Assembly (NCBI GenBank): GCA_030248215.1
Contig: JASANG010000777.1
Coordinates: 239,942-303,941 of the forward strand
Direction of reading: 5' to 3'
Source: Enoplolaimus lenunculus
Taxonomy: Eukaryota; Nematoda; Enoplea; Enoplida; Thoracostomopsidae
Length of the DNA: 64,000 nt
The notes under the pieces are model-generated. The model was not told the origin of the DNA, made no database searches, and saw nothing but the letters and a program-made list of their open reading frames with translations. This document shows, in pieces, positions 11,716 to 23,298 of the stretch. A program made the position numbers and the translations under genes. Position 1 is the stretch's first letter; each line of letters opens with the position of its first letter.

Positions 11716-12067
11716 AACGCAATTTAAAAGGAGTCTATGTGGAGGATGGAAGGTTTTATCTCGGGAAGTTGTTTTTTATTGTGTTCTCAAAGGTGTTGTG
11801 CGCCTCCAACCCCCCACTAGGCAATTTACGTCAATATTGAAATTGGGTATATTAAACAAGTTTATTGTGTATCCTTTAAATTATACAACAAATAGTGCAT
11901 TCCAAAAAGGGGCTTTGCCGGGATTTGGTTTCGGAAGGGTAACTTAATTTTTCAACGGGAAAACTCAACATATTATATTATATGAGCAACGTAAAACATA
12001 ATTTATACGGCAAACATGTGTTAAATAGTACAAACGAACAATTTCACCCGACCCGTTAAGTGAGGGG

Positions 12068-12361
12068 TTACCAAAATTTTATTTCCCAAAATCCCGAGCG
12101 AACAACGCTGCGCCGAAAATCCCAATTTCTCAAAATCCCGACCGAAAAACGCTGCGCCCAAAATCCCAATTTCCCAAAATCTCGACCGAAAAACGCTGCG
12201 CCCAAAATCCCAATTTCCCAAAATCTCGACCGAATAACGCTGCGCCCAAAATCCCGAGCGAAAAACGCTGCGCCCTAAACCCTAATTTCCCAAAATCCCA
12301 ACGAAAAACGCTGCGCCGAAAATCCCGAGCGAAAAACGCTGCGCCAAAAATCCCAATTTCC
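12068..12361. repeat. Minisatellite, ~44-bp unit
   Basis: About seven tandem copies of a unit built from two blocks, AATTTCCCAAAATCCC and GAGCGAAAAACGCTGCGCC. Units are of unequal length because the first block is sometimes missing. All six-frame open reading frames here (for instance 12021-12221, 12060-12278 and 12130-12471) come from the repeat and are not genes. Confidence 0.9.
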
Positions 12362-12501
12362 CGGGTAATATCCGAATTTCCCAAAATAGCAATTTCTCGG
12401 GTAATATCAGCGGATTTTGGGAGGGACCTCTTCTGTACACGGGCCGATATGAGCATAAAAGATATATACAATTCTAAAAGTCAGTATTTATTATTCCAGT
12501 A

Positions 12502-12720
12502 CTGTATTGATCCGAATAGGGGGAACCCATATTGGGTCCCAATCAATAGGAGTCCTTATCCCTAATAAGAGTCCGTAAGCGCATAGAGTCCCTAAACCCT
12601 AATTAGAGTCCATGAAGGTCAATTATCTCTAATTTTAGCGCATAAATGACTCCAGAACCAAATAAAGGCGAGTTGAAAACTTCAAAGCGCGCAAAAATGT
12701 GGTTTAATATTCTGACTGAG
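12502..12720 (+). mobile_element. TA-flanked MITE, copy 4, truncated
   Basis: Left end CTGTATTGATCCGAATAGGG after TA, then the family interior up to about 12690-12720. The right half and right terminus are absent. Confidence 0.75.
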
Positions 12721-12769
12721 GTTTGGATACAGAATTTTTTCATCAGCTCCAGCTACTTTGGTGGTGAAA

Positions 12770-12925
12770 CCATGAAAATTATGCTAAAAAAATTTTAGAC
12801 AAAAACATTTCGGATATCCGGATACACATTTCATTTCGGATATCCGGATACACGTTTCATTTCGGATACATATCCGCATATTTTTCATATCCTGATATCC
12901 GTATATCCAGATATCCGAGGCCCAA
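12770..12925. repeat. GGATATCCGGATAC repeat patch
   Basis: Several copies of TTTCATTTCGGATATCCGGA in a row. GGATATCC is palindromic. It looks like a degenerate member of the CCGGA-rich hAT-like families, but no termini were found. Confidence 0.5.
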
Positions 12926-13034
12926 CTATAATCTAAACAACAGGGTGGCAACATTGGTTCGGATTTGGTTCAAACAAGCACAAATTTAAAGGCTCGAATC
13001 CGGAAGCCAATACAAATAAACAGCGTAGACAGTT

Positions 13035-13126
13035 AATTGACACTGTACAATTTTTGTCGAGCTGCTGTTGAGGGGGCCACGGCCGGCGTGGCCCCCCATG
13101 GATCCGCCATTGTAAGCAGATAGTAA
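13035..13126. repeat. 92-bp direct repeat with GC hairpin, copy A
   Basis: Identical, as read by eye, to 13649-13740. It contains the 10-bp inverted arms GGGGGCCACG and CGTGGCCCCC around a 5-base loop, and ends GCAGATAGTAA. The two copies enclose 522 bp of unrelated sequence. Confidence 0.9.
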
Positions 13127-13648
13127 GTTTAGTTTAAGTCCGAAGCGCTCGTTTGCCGAACACCCCGGGTTTTATTAAAAGGATAAACCACATTTACATC
13201 AACAAAAGCAATTATATAAACCAAAGAAGGCAACAACATATTATCATAACATAACAAAAGTCCTTGAAAATTACCCATTATTCTACTCTGCTTGCAAGGA
13301 TATTATTCAGAGCAAATATGTTAAAAAGCACACAAGAAACCTAGTTTCAAAACAAACTACAAATCAGGTACGCTGAGAAAAAGACATTCGAAAACCCAGC
13401 ATGCTATCATTCTGTCGGGTTATTGTTCCAAAAACCTTAAAAAAACATTCTTCTTTTAGATACAGCTTAAGTTTGCACAAATTTCTATAAACATTTTCCT
13501 GAAAAACATCAACAACACAGACATTTTCATTGTTAAACTCGAGTTTACATCGAGCACTCCATATTGCCAATTGTGCATGTTGGACGATGAAATTAAAAGC
13601 TATTCTCTTTAATGGGTCGTGAATATTTCGTCCCAAAATTAAATCCGA

Positions 13649-13740
13649 AATTGACACTGTACAATTTTTGTCGAGCTGCTGTTGAGGGGGCCACGGCCGG
13701 CGTGGCCCCCCATGGATCCGCCATTGTAAGCAGATAGTAA
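13649..13740. repeat. 92-bp direct repeat with GC hairpin, copy B
   Basis: Second, apparently identical copy of the unit at 13035-13126, same orientation. Perfect identity implies recent duplication or gene conversion. The pair could be a short-LTR-like arrangement, two insertions of one small element, or Helitron-type 3' ends. None of these is established. Confidence 0.9.
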
Positions 13741-14386
13741 AACGGATACTGAAGTATAAAAGTTGTTTTAGTTTTATTTTTCTGGCAACACATTACAGCC
13801 GTGCATATATTCACGGGCATTCTAGAATTAAAAGAATAGCGGATACATCAAAATTCGCAATTTATAAGTTTTTTGTTTTGACGAATTTCTTATTTTAATT
13901 TCATTCCGAACAATTGCGGTTGCGGCATCTGTAATAAAAATTTGTTCCAGATATATACGTCATTTATAACTAATTTTGAACATAAAATAACAGAATTTCC
14001 GTTGTCTTTATAAACGAAACGGACACCGATTTGTACCGGAAACAGATATACGGTTACACATTGGTAACCGAATATCGGCTTCCGTTTACAACAATAGGGT
14101 GTTCGTTTCAGTTAAAGAAATAACAGAAATTCCGTTGGTGTGCTCATAAATCGTAGAAATCACGTACCATTTTCCATTATAGATAATGCTGGAGCGTTCG
14201 ATTACAAATAAAAATGACAAAATTCATTCAAAACCGTAAACTTGCGTGCCTCCGCTATTCTTGCATTAAAATTTTAGAAAGCCTGGAGAATATTTGTATA
14301 AATCAATTTTAATTAGCAAAATCTAAAACATTTTGAAAGTTTTATGTTATAATATTCGTTTTCCGTTTCTGTTATTTAATTACAAC

Positions 14387-14765
14387 CAGGGTGTAACCGG
14401 ATATCCGTTATTTCCGGTAAAAATCGGTGTCCGTCTCCGTTATAGAAATAACGGAAATTCTTCAAATTTTACGTTCAAAATTAGTTATAAATCACGTATC
14501 TAACTCGTAATTGTTCGTTACAGATAGGCTACAATGGTTTCGAATGAAATAAAAAAGACTAAATTAATCCAAATCCTTAAAAAATTTGGATGCATCCGCT
14601 TTTTTGCTTGATTTTTTGAAAAACCGGTAAATATAATATGGAGGCTACAATTATGTTGGCAAAAAAGAAACAATTTTGAAACTTTTATACTTCAATATCC
14701 GTTTTCCGTCTCCATGATTTTGATCACTATCCATTTCCGTTATTTTTACTATCCGTTACACCCTG
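14387..14765. mobile_element. hAT-like MITE with perfect 8-bp target duplication
   Basis: A 379-bp element with ends CAGGGTGTAACCGG and CCGTTACACCCTG, flanked by ATTACAAC at 14379-14386 and again at 14766-14773. CAGGGTG termini and 8-bp duplication are the standard hAT signature. The interior is rich in CCGTTTCC/CCGGT words and has no coding capacity. A diverged relative precedes it at about 13930-14110. Confidence 0.88.
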
Positions 14766-14773
14766 ATTACAAC

Positions 14774-15546
14774 CCGTTTCCACTATCTCTCTATGCGCTT
14801 TTACTCTCATAACTAAATACTGTGAAGCCTAAGGTCACAATATATAAAATTCGGTTATTTATACATTGCCTATGTACAGAACAGTCCTCAACGAACGTGT
14901 GGAGCCCCGAGTTTGTAGCAGACTCGGTCTACACATGTACGGGCACGTATCACACAATAAAATTATTTATTAAGAATTTCAGTCAATGTATCTAGTTTTT
15001 ATATATGCCCAACACGGTACAAGCGGAGGGTTGCTCTCGGCTTTGGCAGAAAATGGACCCCCAGCTCTGGTATAAAATTTTGTCTGAGGTTCAGACATTG
15101 TCGGTAGGAAAAGTTTTTGTATTTGTATAAGAAATGTACCCCTTGAGTAGATTTTTAGTTGTATAAGCTTTAGTCGATTGGCAACGCTTCGTAGATTACT
15201 GATTAAAGTAAGCAAATTCAGAACCATTTTTACTACGAAAATCTGTGTCACCTGCGACTCCGGCTCCGGCAACATTTGTTGGCCTCCGGTTCCAACTGTT
15301 TTTACGTTCGGTTACACCCTGATGCACATAAATCAGAAGACAGAGTCAAAGCGGTATGTTCTTTTTATGGATCGAATCGAATTTAAATTACAACTGATTT
15401 TGTTTCACATCTAAGAATTGAATTAGGACATATTTATACTCTTACAACCATTTGTATTACATATCAAATTGATGTGTCATCACCGCAATATTTGGCTTAG
15501 CTGTAGAAAAACAAACAACAAGTTAGCTAAACTGCCAAAAGAAAAT
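14774..15546. other. Region downstream of PSMD5
   Basis: Contains a CCGGCTCCGGCAAC...GGTTACACCCTGATG tail at about 15255-15322, the right end of another hAT-like CCGGA element. No gene was recognised. The PSMD5 3' UTR should lie immediately below 15547; I saw no clear AATAAA on the minus strand close to the stop. Confidence 0.4.
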
Positions 15547-18500
15547 TCAAGATTCTTCTAGAGCAATCTGAGTTAAAGCTGAGACAAAATGCGGCCCCTG
15601 TTTGTAGTATTCCAGTATTTTTGGCATCCAATTTGAATCCAACGCACTTTTGGCTGTTGATGATTCAGCAAAGGCTTTGACAATACTGTACTTGACATAT
15701 CGGCTTTCCATTGTTAATGCCGTTGACCGATCAAGTAAATATTCCAGAAAGCTTAAACAAAAACTTCATCTATTTAAAAAAGGTGGAACGCCTACGACAC
15801 GTAATTTAAGCATGTTTCCGCTAATTTATGTGCTTATAACATAATACAAACCACAGAATACACTAGTTCGCAACGACAGAAAAAAGTTATGTACCGTTTT
15901 GCTTTACGATTACTGCGTCGCAAATATTGCAACCACTTCGAATTATAGTGTTACTACTGTGAGAGGCGTTATATAAACACTGAATGCATTTCGTGTATTA
16001 AAAAAGCGTTTATATTGATGCTAAAATAGCGTTCTAACACACGCTAACATAGTTGTAGAGTTTTGCTACCACGCAATTCATTTTAGTGTTTCTCCACTTA
16101 CAAATAACAGCCAAAGAAGCTGTTTGAATCGTAAAAACGTTCAAACAGCGCACTGTTTCTGTAACAATTATTCCTAACACCATTAAAACAGAAACAATCA
16201 TTACATCTCGAAACATACCCCGGTTGAGCTGCTAAAAGTCGTTGAGCCCAACTAAACCATGAAATAGCTTCTATAATGTCACCAGAAGAACGGTGAACTT
16301 CTGGCAGTGGCTGTTTAAACAAAGTGAACAGAATTTCGGTTGGCTGTTTGTGAAACCACAGAAACCAACGTTCCGTTAACTCGTACATTCTGTTTGCATC
16401 AAATGAAATATCAGAATCGTTCTGAAACAAAATACCAGGTTGCAAAGCCAGATTTTAATGCTTTTCATCTATGTTAACAAAGCTGAAGCGTCATCGATAC
16501 GTAATTTTAGCATCGTTCCAACTTAATTTAATGCATATTATTTCATGCAAACGAAAGAACAAGTTCATATTGCGCAATTTGCAAAACTATTGTTTGTTGA
16601 AATCTTTGACTACTGAAAAGATAAAATACTGAAAGAAAACTAGCGTTTAAGCAATAAAACTGCACTGCTAACCTATACCAAACAGTAGAACTGCAAAAAA
16701 ATTCGCACGTGACTCATGTAATACTCTCGTGCTCTGAAATTCTGATCTGCAGCAAAACTATGTTCAACTTTGGAGAATTATTATTGAATGAAACCACCTT
16801 AGCAATTAGAAGTTTTCTTTAGTGAGTTTAAAGCCAGCCCAAATTTATTCATCGTTTTCTTACAGGACAGTAACGCATCAGTTCTGCAAAAGCATGTTGC
16901 TGTCGTACACGTAATTCTATGGGACCATTTAAGCACGCAAGGGCCCAACTTTCGACGACCGGTTTCATGGCATCACCTGGTAAAATAAAATTTACATTAT
17001 TCCATAACTGTTTAACAGCAGCGTAGGTAGGTGAGCATAGAAATATGGCCTAATGTTACGTTTAAAGCCCCAAAAATCGCTTAGGTATATCCCAAGCCTA
17101 AACCTGAACATCAGCATAACTCTAAATGTAAGGCTACGTATAAATGCGCCAAAAGCATACCAAGCGAATCAATTACTCCGTGGTTTCAGCGAAATATATG
17201 TATGTAATTATTGGAACACTGAAAACGTTTCACCAACCCATTTATAATCCTACCCTTGCTTGTTATCTTACAGCATATGTATGTGCCAACTGAAGACCAC
17301 TAACCAGTTTCTCCTAAAACCAGTTTTCCATTAGGAGTGCTTGCGATTGCCGCTAACGTATCGAAGGCTAAATTGCGCAAACTAATGTCTAACACCGACC
17401 AGTTTGTAGCGAGATCGAACACAGTTGATAAAAATAGCGGATACCGTTTTATAACTCCAGAAGCGTTATAGCGACTAAGCTTCCCAAAAAATTTGATGAC
17501 TGCTGAAACCGCAAATAAATAATAACGCATCTACATGCACGATGATAAGAGCTGAAAAAGGGTTTACTACTCCGATATTCGTTTCTGCCTTTCAAAAAAT
17601 GGTGCTGCAGATACAGTGCTGCTCGCGAACACACGACGTACAAATTAATACTGGTCCGCTCTCCAAACACTGAGCTACACAGCCATGCAAATTTTTCGAT
17701 GCAATGGATATATAAATAACGTAAGATTTTACTGGAATTAAAAGTGGTAGCAAAACTAAAATATTTTTTCTATTCTGCTGACGAAACGCAAAACAGTGAG
17801 CCAGAGCAACCAAAAACAAAGCCATAAAAAGTATAAAAAACCATTATATTACCTTCAAATATGAAACCACCATCTGGTGAATTCCTACAATGATCGAACA
17901 TTTTATGCAACTGCTCCACAACTCCTTGAGAATGTAAATATCGTAGACCTTGGTCAGAGTCTAGAATCAACAAAATAATGCTAAAAATGCTCAACTTTTG
18001 TCATTTATAAACCAGCTCAATTACACAAATTCAAAAAAAAATTGCTTATAAAAAGAAATTGAGAAAAATTACCTGACTGCAGAACATAATGAACAGAAAA
18101 CTCGCACTCATTTTACCATTTACGGAAGGCTAAACCTTGTTTTCTTCAATTTACATTACAGCAACTTTAACCGATTGTTTTGCTTAGAACACCCACCAAT
18201 GGAAACTTTTTTCGACGTGGTAAAAGCTGTCTCAAAATTCTGGTTAAAGCCAGCCACATAATATAGATCTTGGCCAACTCAAAAAACCAAGGGTATTGAG
18301 TCCCAACTAAAAATATAATAAACCATAATCAATTAAGGTACTTAACCTGTTGCCATTTCTGTTAAGATTTCAAGAGCATTCAGTTGGCACAAAATGTCAG
18401 AAGAATTATCCAGTTCGACAATCAGCTTTTGTAGTATACCCAGCTTTAACACATGATCCAAAATGTCCTTGCTGACAGAAGAAAATTTTGCAGCCAACTA

Positions 18501-21500
18501 GAATAATCTATTATAGCAAATTAAACCACAATGTGCTAGACGCACAGTCGCTCAAATTCGACCACGCATTTGAGGAACAGGAGCATCGACAGCCAAGATT
18601 TTGGAACTTGGCGGGTTACATTCTGTTTTCAACCTTTCAAAGGTGGTCTTGGATTCTAAAAGAAAAATGTCCGAAAAGCCGAAAACAAAAATCACAAAGT
18701 GGGTTTGATCCCTATGCATGCCATCCTTCACTGACTACAATCTTGCCAATATCAAAAATGCTAGCTTAAACATCAATCTATTTAAACAACAAAATCCAAG
18801 AAAGGTTAATTGTGGTACATGTAACTTTTCTCAACACATGACGCTCGTTAAATACTAGTAGTTTTAAGTATTAGTGAACTATTGTTGAACTATCTGACTA
18901 TTTTCTTTACATTCAGCTCTCCGCTGTGAACGAACGACCATAAAAAATATTCCTAATTCAGCTGTTGGACAAGGCGCCGAAACATTGATAGAAGCAATTT
19001 CAGGGAATGCTACTGCTAATCGTATCTATCTATAATTATTGACTGGTTTGAAAGGAAAAATTTGGTTTTCGTGGAACACACGTTCTATGATACATATGAC
19101 TGTTTACTGCAAGAAACGAAGGATAATTATTGTCATGTGAGGTCGCTTTTGTTGCTTTTGTCTCTAATATATATGTCTATTTAATGTTCCAAAGCAATCT
19201 GGTGCGAAAACCATAGATAACAAGTGAAACCTGGCTAACATAGTGCGCAGAATACAGAGGTTCAGTACGCTGTCATCTTCTATTTCTCATACAATTACTT
19301 TCATACTATCGCACTTGTTTATAGTACAAACATCGTAACATCTAAGCAATAAATTAGTCTAAGGCCTAAACTTATTCTATTCCAATCCTGTGAGAAAACG
19401 GGACGTCCCTACAACCGAACATAAGCCAATTATGGTGTTACATTTTGAACTTACTTCGTACACCCGGAACCGAACTACCGAATCGCTGTGATTGGCCAAA
19501 ACCTTGAATTCCGCACAGAGTTCATTGGAGCAAAACAATATCACAGGACCAGACGGCAGCTGTAGTACTGCCATAAAAACACCAGTGGCGGACTAAACAT
19601 AAAAACAATAACAAACATATTATGCAGTGTAAGACATGGCGGCTGAGTTAGAAAACAAATTTCACGGTTTCTCACAGGAAAAACGCTACAGATTTCCTGT
19701 GCCATCGTTTGCACATTAGAACCACATTTCTTGACCTTTTCTATACCTGAAAACCCCTAGTCAAAAGTTTTTACATGCTTCTAGCCTCTAACTTTACAAT
19801 ACAGCGAGGGAACTGTGCATACCCAACTTACAACTAGGGCAATTACACAAGACATACTTCAATGTTTTATGCCAAAAAATTGATAAAACCATTTAACTCG
19901 TTGTGTACTTACGTCGATCATGAGGAACATACATTGGGTAGTAAAATTGCCAATATAAACGTTTTTTCACTGCTTTCAAGCGCAGTGATACACCGAAATT
20001 ATTTTCAATGTTATACTATTTGACAACAACGAACTATATATGAGTGTATTATCTAAGCCAACCAGCTTAAATACTGAGCAGGTATAGCCAAACGTCAGCT
20101 TTTGATGGGCGATCAACAAAAAATGCGTAACAAAAAAATTGAGACAGATTAAGTTATATATACCATTGTGACTGAAGTTTCAGCATCACCAATGCAACGC
20201 ACGGCTGCAATCAACAGAGGCGAACCATTTGAGACAAGCTCTGAGCACGTTTGCGAAGCATCCGCGATCGTTGTACCAGCACATACAGTTAAACAATGCG
20301 TCATCTTAAAGTATGCGATTGCAATTATATATAAATAAATGCTGCACAGTTTAGTTTACCACAAATTGCCGACCCGTCACGCATGAAATAGAAGCTTACT
20401 ATCTTTCACCTAATACAGATCTGCGTTGTTTGTTAAACCGCTTTTGCTTCGTATGCTTTGCAGCAGTGCCGCAACAAAGAAGATGAAGGTTCGTGCTTAT
20501 CAAATGCAAAATTCACCAAAACACAACAACACATAAATTTATCCACATCGACCATTCGAGCATCACGACAATGAACGTAATATACGCAGACTCCTCCATC
20601 AGAAATTTTTTAATGCAAAATCGATAAGATCCCTCCTATCACAAATTAAGCGAATATTTACTTCCGTATCGCCTTACCACGTTCAAAACAATTTCTTTTA
20701 TATCAGCAGAACTGTCTCGTAATGCGGCTAACAGCTCAATACGGCATGATTTAAACAACTGTCCGGCTGGAAGTTGAACTGCTAAACGTTTTAATATAGA
20801 ACGAATAGCGTCTTTTTCTTCGATAGAAACACGGCTAAAATTACATAAAGTAAAAAGTGCAATTATCAAATTCAGTGTGTGTGTAGAATTTTTGAAAACA
20901 GGCGCATCTACAATATTATATCAACTCCAATGCAGGGCGCAAACAGAATTCCGATTCGGATCTGAAGCCGGATTCAAATCCAGTCCCGATTCCGATTACA
21001 GGTATATATATATATGATTTTCGTAGTCGGAATCAAGATCAGAATTTTCTTCCCTTCAATTCTGTTTTATTTGCAATTATACTATGCATATGAAGTGCAA
21101 CGATTTTCCGGTAGTTATTGCTAACTCTACAAACAATTTTAGATAGTATAAACATGAATGACCTCGCTAAAGATGTTAAGAGCTTAACATGTGAACTCTG
21201 AATTATGCACTAAGTTTAACTGTTCGATTTTGTTCAGGTAACTGTTGTCAGTCTAGGTAGGAACCGGGACATCAGACCTTTTACTAAGCAGCTGGAAAAG
21301 CGGGATAGAGAGGGGATCGAACTCTCAGCCTATGGATCCGTAAGCGAGCACTCTACCATTGCGCCACGTAGCCCGCCTGTCCAACTGCATTTTTCGTCGA
21401 CTATATTTGTCGACCGTATGCTGCCAGCTAGCATACATACAGTGCACTGCACCATATTGCATATGCACATAACGGACAAGCATGTCTCACATGCTTACAT

Positions 21501-23298
21501 GCCCTTATTTTCAACAAGGTCGTCCCTTGACCGTCCATCCTATTTTCGACTGGATACCGTGTTCATAGCGCAGCAGTTTACCATTGCGCTCACGGCGTAG
21601 CCCCCATGTCAGTCTAGGTAGGAACCGGGACATCAGACCTTTTACTAAGCAGCTGGAAAAGCGGGCTAGAGAGGGGATCGAACTCTCAGCCTATGAATCC
21701 GTAAGCGAGCACTCTACCATTGCGCCACGTAGCCCGCCTGTCCAACTGCATTTTTCGTCGACTATATTTGTCGACCGTATGCTGCCAGCTAGCATACATA
21801 CAGTGCACTGCACCATATTGCATATGCACATAACGGACAAGCATGTCTCACATGCTTACAACTGTAACATAAGTGGCTGTGGCTCGAAAAAGCAGGTATA
21901 CAGAGCTGGCTCGAACTCTCAACTTATGGATTTTTAAGCGGACGCTCCATCACTGCGCTACGTAGCTCGCCACTATATTTATTTTTCACGTCGAATATAT
22001 TTGCCGACGTGTATACTTCCGGCTAGCATACAATACAATGCGCATTGCATACATTGCAAATGCACCAGGACAAGCATGCCTCACATACTTACATCACGCA
22101 ACCTAATCATAATACCTCGTGTTTAAAACCTTGCTTATCTTCCTTAATGTCTAGTTTAATTTAATTTGTATTGGCAACAAGAAAGCAATAAACCTTGCTT
22201 TACAAGCACATGGCGCAAAATGGAATTTCCTGAGTCTATCAGCTTTGTGATAAGTTGGGTAGGCTAGGGTACGACAGTTTTTCAGTTTTTAGTTCTCAGC
22301 AGCTGAAAATGAGGGACGCTCCCAATTGGTTTCGAACTCGGATCGACAGATTTTCAGTCCAGCGCGCTATCCACTGAGCCACGCCGCCTCACAATCAACT
22401 GCTGAGTTTTTCTGTTTTTATGCCTTATAAGAACCTCAACATTATACACATGTATCTTGGTTCTTCAATGTTTACTGCTGCTGCATATGAAGGCACTACA
22501 TATGCAGCAGTGTTTTTACCGATGTACAGCATCAGCATGAGGTTATTATTTGCCTCCATGCATCCGCATGTCACATCCCCCGGTTTTTCTACAAGGTCGT
22601 CCCTTGACCGCCAACTTATGTATTGGGTTCTACCGCGGCAGTTTGCCATTGCGGTCCCATCGTGGTCACCATGTGATAAGTTGGGTAGGCTAGGGTACGA
22701 CAGTTTTTCTGTTTTTAGTTCTCAGCAGCTGAAAATGAGGGACGCTCCCAATTGGTTTCGAACTCGGATCGACAGATTTTCAGTCCAGCGCGCTATCCAC
22801 TGAGCCACGCCGCCTCACAATCAACTGCTGAGTTTTTCTGTTTTTATGCCTTATAAGAACCTCAACATTATACACATGTATCTTGGTTCTTCAATGTTTA
22901 CTGCTGCTGCATATGAAGGCACTACATATGCAGCAGTGTTTTTACCGATGTACAGCATCAGCATGAGGTTATTATTTGCCTCCATGCATCCGCATGTCAC
23001 AAGCTTGGCTATTGTACGGTGTCAGTAATAAAGTATCTATTATCTATCTATCTATCCGTCTATCTATCTACTAAGATATGAAACATCTAGCAAGTAAAGT
23101 ACTGCACTTTGCATTAAGTTGGTTCACACACCTTGAGCTCAGCAAAGCCGAAACAACAGACGTCTGAAAATGTTTGCGAATTTCTCGAGAACTGGCGTTT
23201 GTTACATATCCGTCCAGCTTTTCAATAAGTTTAATTCTCTCGTGGTCTTGTGCCCTCGACAACGTTTCAGCAAAACTCTCCGCTTCAAAATCATCCAT
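15547..23298 (-). CDS. PSMD5: 26S proteasome non-ATPase subunit 5 (S5b assembly chaperone), complete
   Basis: Ten minus-strand exons: 23132-23298, 20678-20834, 20164-20304, 19455-19592, 18347-18497, 17853-17960, 17305-17502, 16864-16976, 16219-16421 and 15547-15751. They join in frame to 526 codons plus stop, close to the roughly 504 aa of vertebrate PSMD5. Family landmarks: VRFRVYE in exon 4, a KFFGKL motif and a NGKLVLGETG loop in exon 7, LTERWFLWFHKQP and the QPLPEVH strand in exon 9, and SWAQRLLAAQPGFLEYLLDRS across the last junction. The protein is a HEAT/ARM-type solenoid that chaperones assembly of the proteasome 19S base by binding Rpt ATPase subunits and leaves the finished proteasome. 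The start ATG at 23298 is preferred over the in-frame ATG at 23355. Exon 2 ends at 20678, because a donor at 20661 would break the frame. Intron 1 (2.3 kb) is filled with tRNA-derived dimers. Confidence 0.93.
20936..21075. repeat. TCCGATTCCGATT-rich element fragment in PSMD5 intron 1
   Basis: Starts CAGGGCGCAAACAGAATTCCG and carries repeated GATTCCG/CGGATT words around a (TA)n run. It resembles the interior of the hAT-like element at 56889-57843. The right end is not clear. Confidence 0.5.
21247..21499 (-). mobile_element. tRNA-derived SINE-like unit, family A, copy 1 of tandem dimer
   Basis: The minus strand carries a tRNA-like core at about 21290-21376 with a box A (TGGCGCAATGGTAGAG) and a box B (GAGTTCGATCCCC). 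The core lies mid-unit, with about 120 bp before it and about 45 bp after it. An almost identical copy follows at 21608-21860. It lies in PSMD5 intron 1, in the same transcriptional direction as the gene. The T-arm is imperfect, so this is a tRNA-derived repeat and not a working tRNA gene. Confidence 0.8.
21500..21607. repeat. SINE-dimer linker 1
   Basis: Contains AAGGTCGTCCCTTGACCG and ends AGTTTACCATTGCGCTCACG...CCCCCATG directly before the second family A unit. Linkers with the same order of words separate the other two dimers (22576-22672 and about 41680-41766). Confidence 0.6.
21608..21860 (-). mobile_element. tRNA-derived SINE-like unit, family A, copy 2
   Basis: Differs from copy 1 at only a few positions (for example TAGAGAGG preceded by CGGGC and not CGGGA). 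In this copy the outer arms GCGGGCTA and TAGCCCGC pair perfectly, followed by TTTT, a possible RNA polymerase III stop. A third, partial and diverged family A core follows at about 21893-21972. Confidence 0.8.
22247..22575 (-). mobile_element. tRNA-derived SINE-like unit, family B, copy 1 of tandem dimer
   Basis: A minus-strand tRNA-like core at about 22300-22392, with box A GTGGCTCAGTGGATAGCG and box B GAGTTCGAAACC, is set in a 329-bp unit. The same unit, apparently without change, recurs at 22673-23001. A diverged single copy of the family lies on the plus strand at about 44980-45270, including the flanking, non-tRNA part, which shows that the whole unit is the repeat. Confidence 0.8.
22576..22672. 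repeat. SINE-dimer linker 2
   Basis: Reads CTACAAGGTCGTCCCTTGACCG, then GGCAGTTTGCCATTGCGGTC, then CACCATG before the second family B unit. This is the same word order as linkers 1 and 3. Confidence 0.6.
22673..23001 (-). mobile_element. tRNA-derived SINE-like unit, family B, copy 2
   Basis: Second copy of the 329-bp family B unit. To its right follow AGTAATAAAGTATCTATTATC and a (TCTA)n run at 23036-23075, as often seen at SINE tails. Confidence 0.8.
23036..23075. repeat. (TCTA)n microsatellite
   Basis: About ten imperfect TCTA repeats directly beside the family B dimer and 57 bp from PSMD5 exon 1. Confidence 0.9.

Noticed and set aside
12021-12471. Several overlapping open frames on both strands
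   Set aside because: They are translations of the minisatellite at 12068-12361; unit length and lack of stops in the repeat explain them.
20656-20834. Longer PSMD5 exon 2 ending at a gtaaat donor at 20656-20661
   Set aside because: It would give phase 1 and put exon 3 out of frame; the gtaagg donor at 20672-20677 keeps the frame and the family match.
21247-23001. CRISPR-like array of direct repeats
   Set aside because: Units are 253-329 bp with tRNA promoter boxes, only two copies each, inside an intron of an animal gene.
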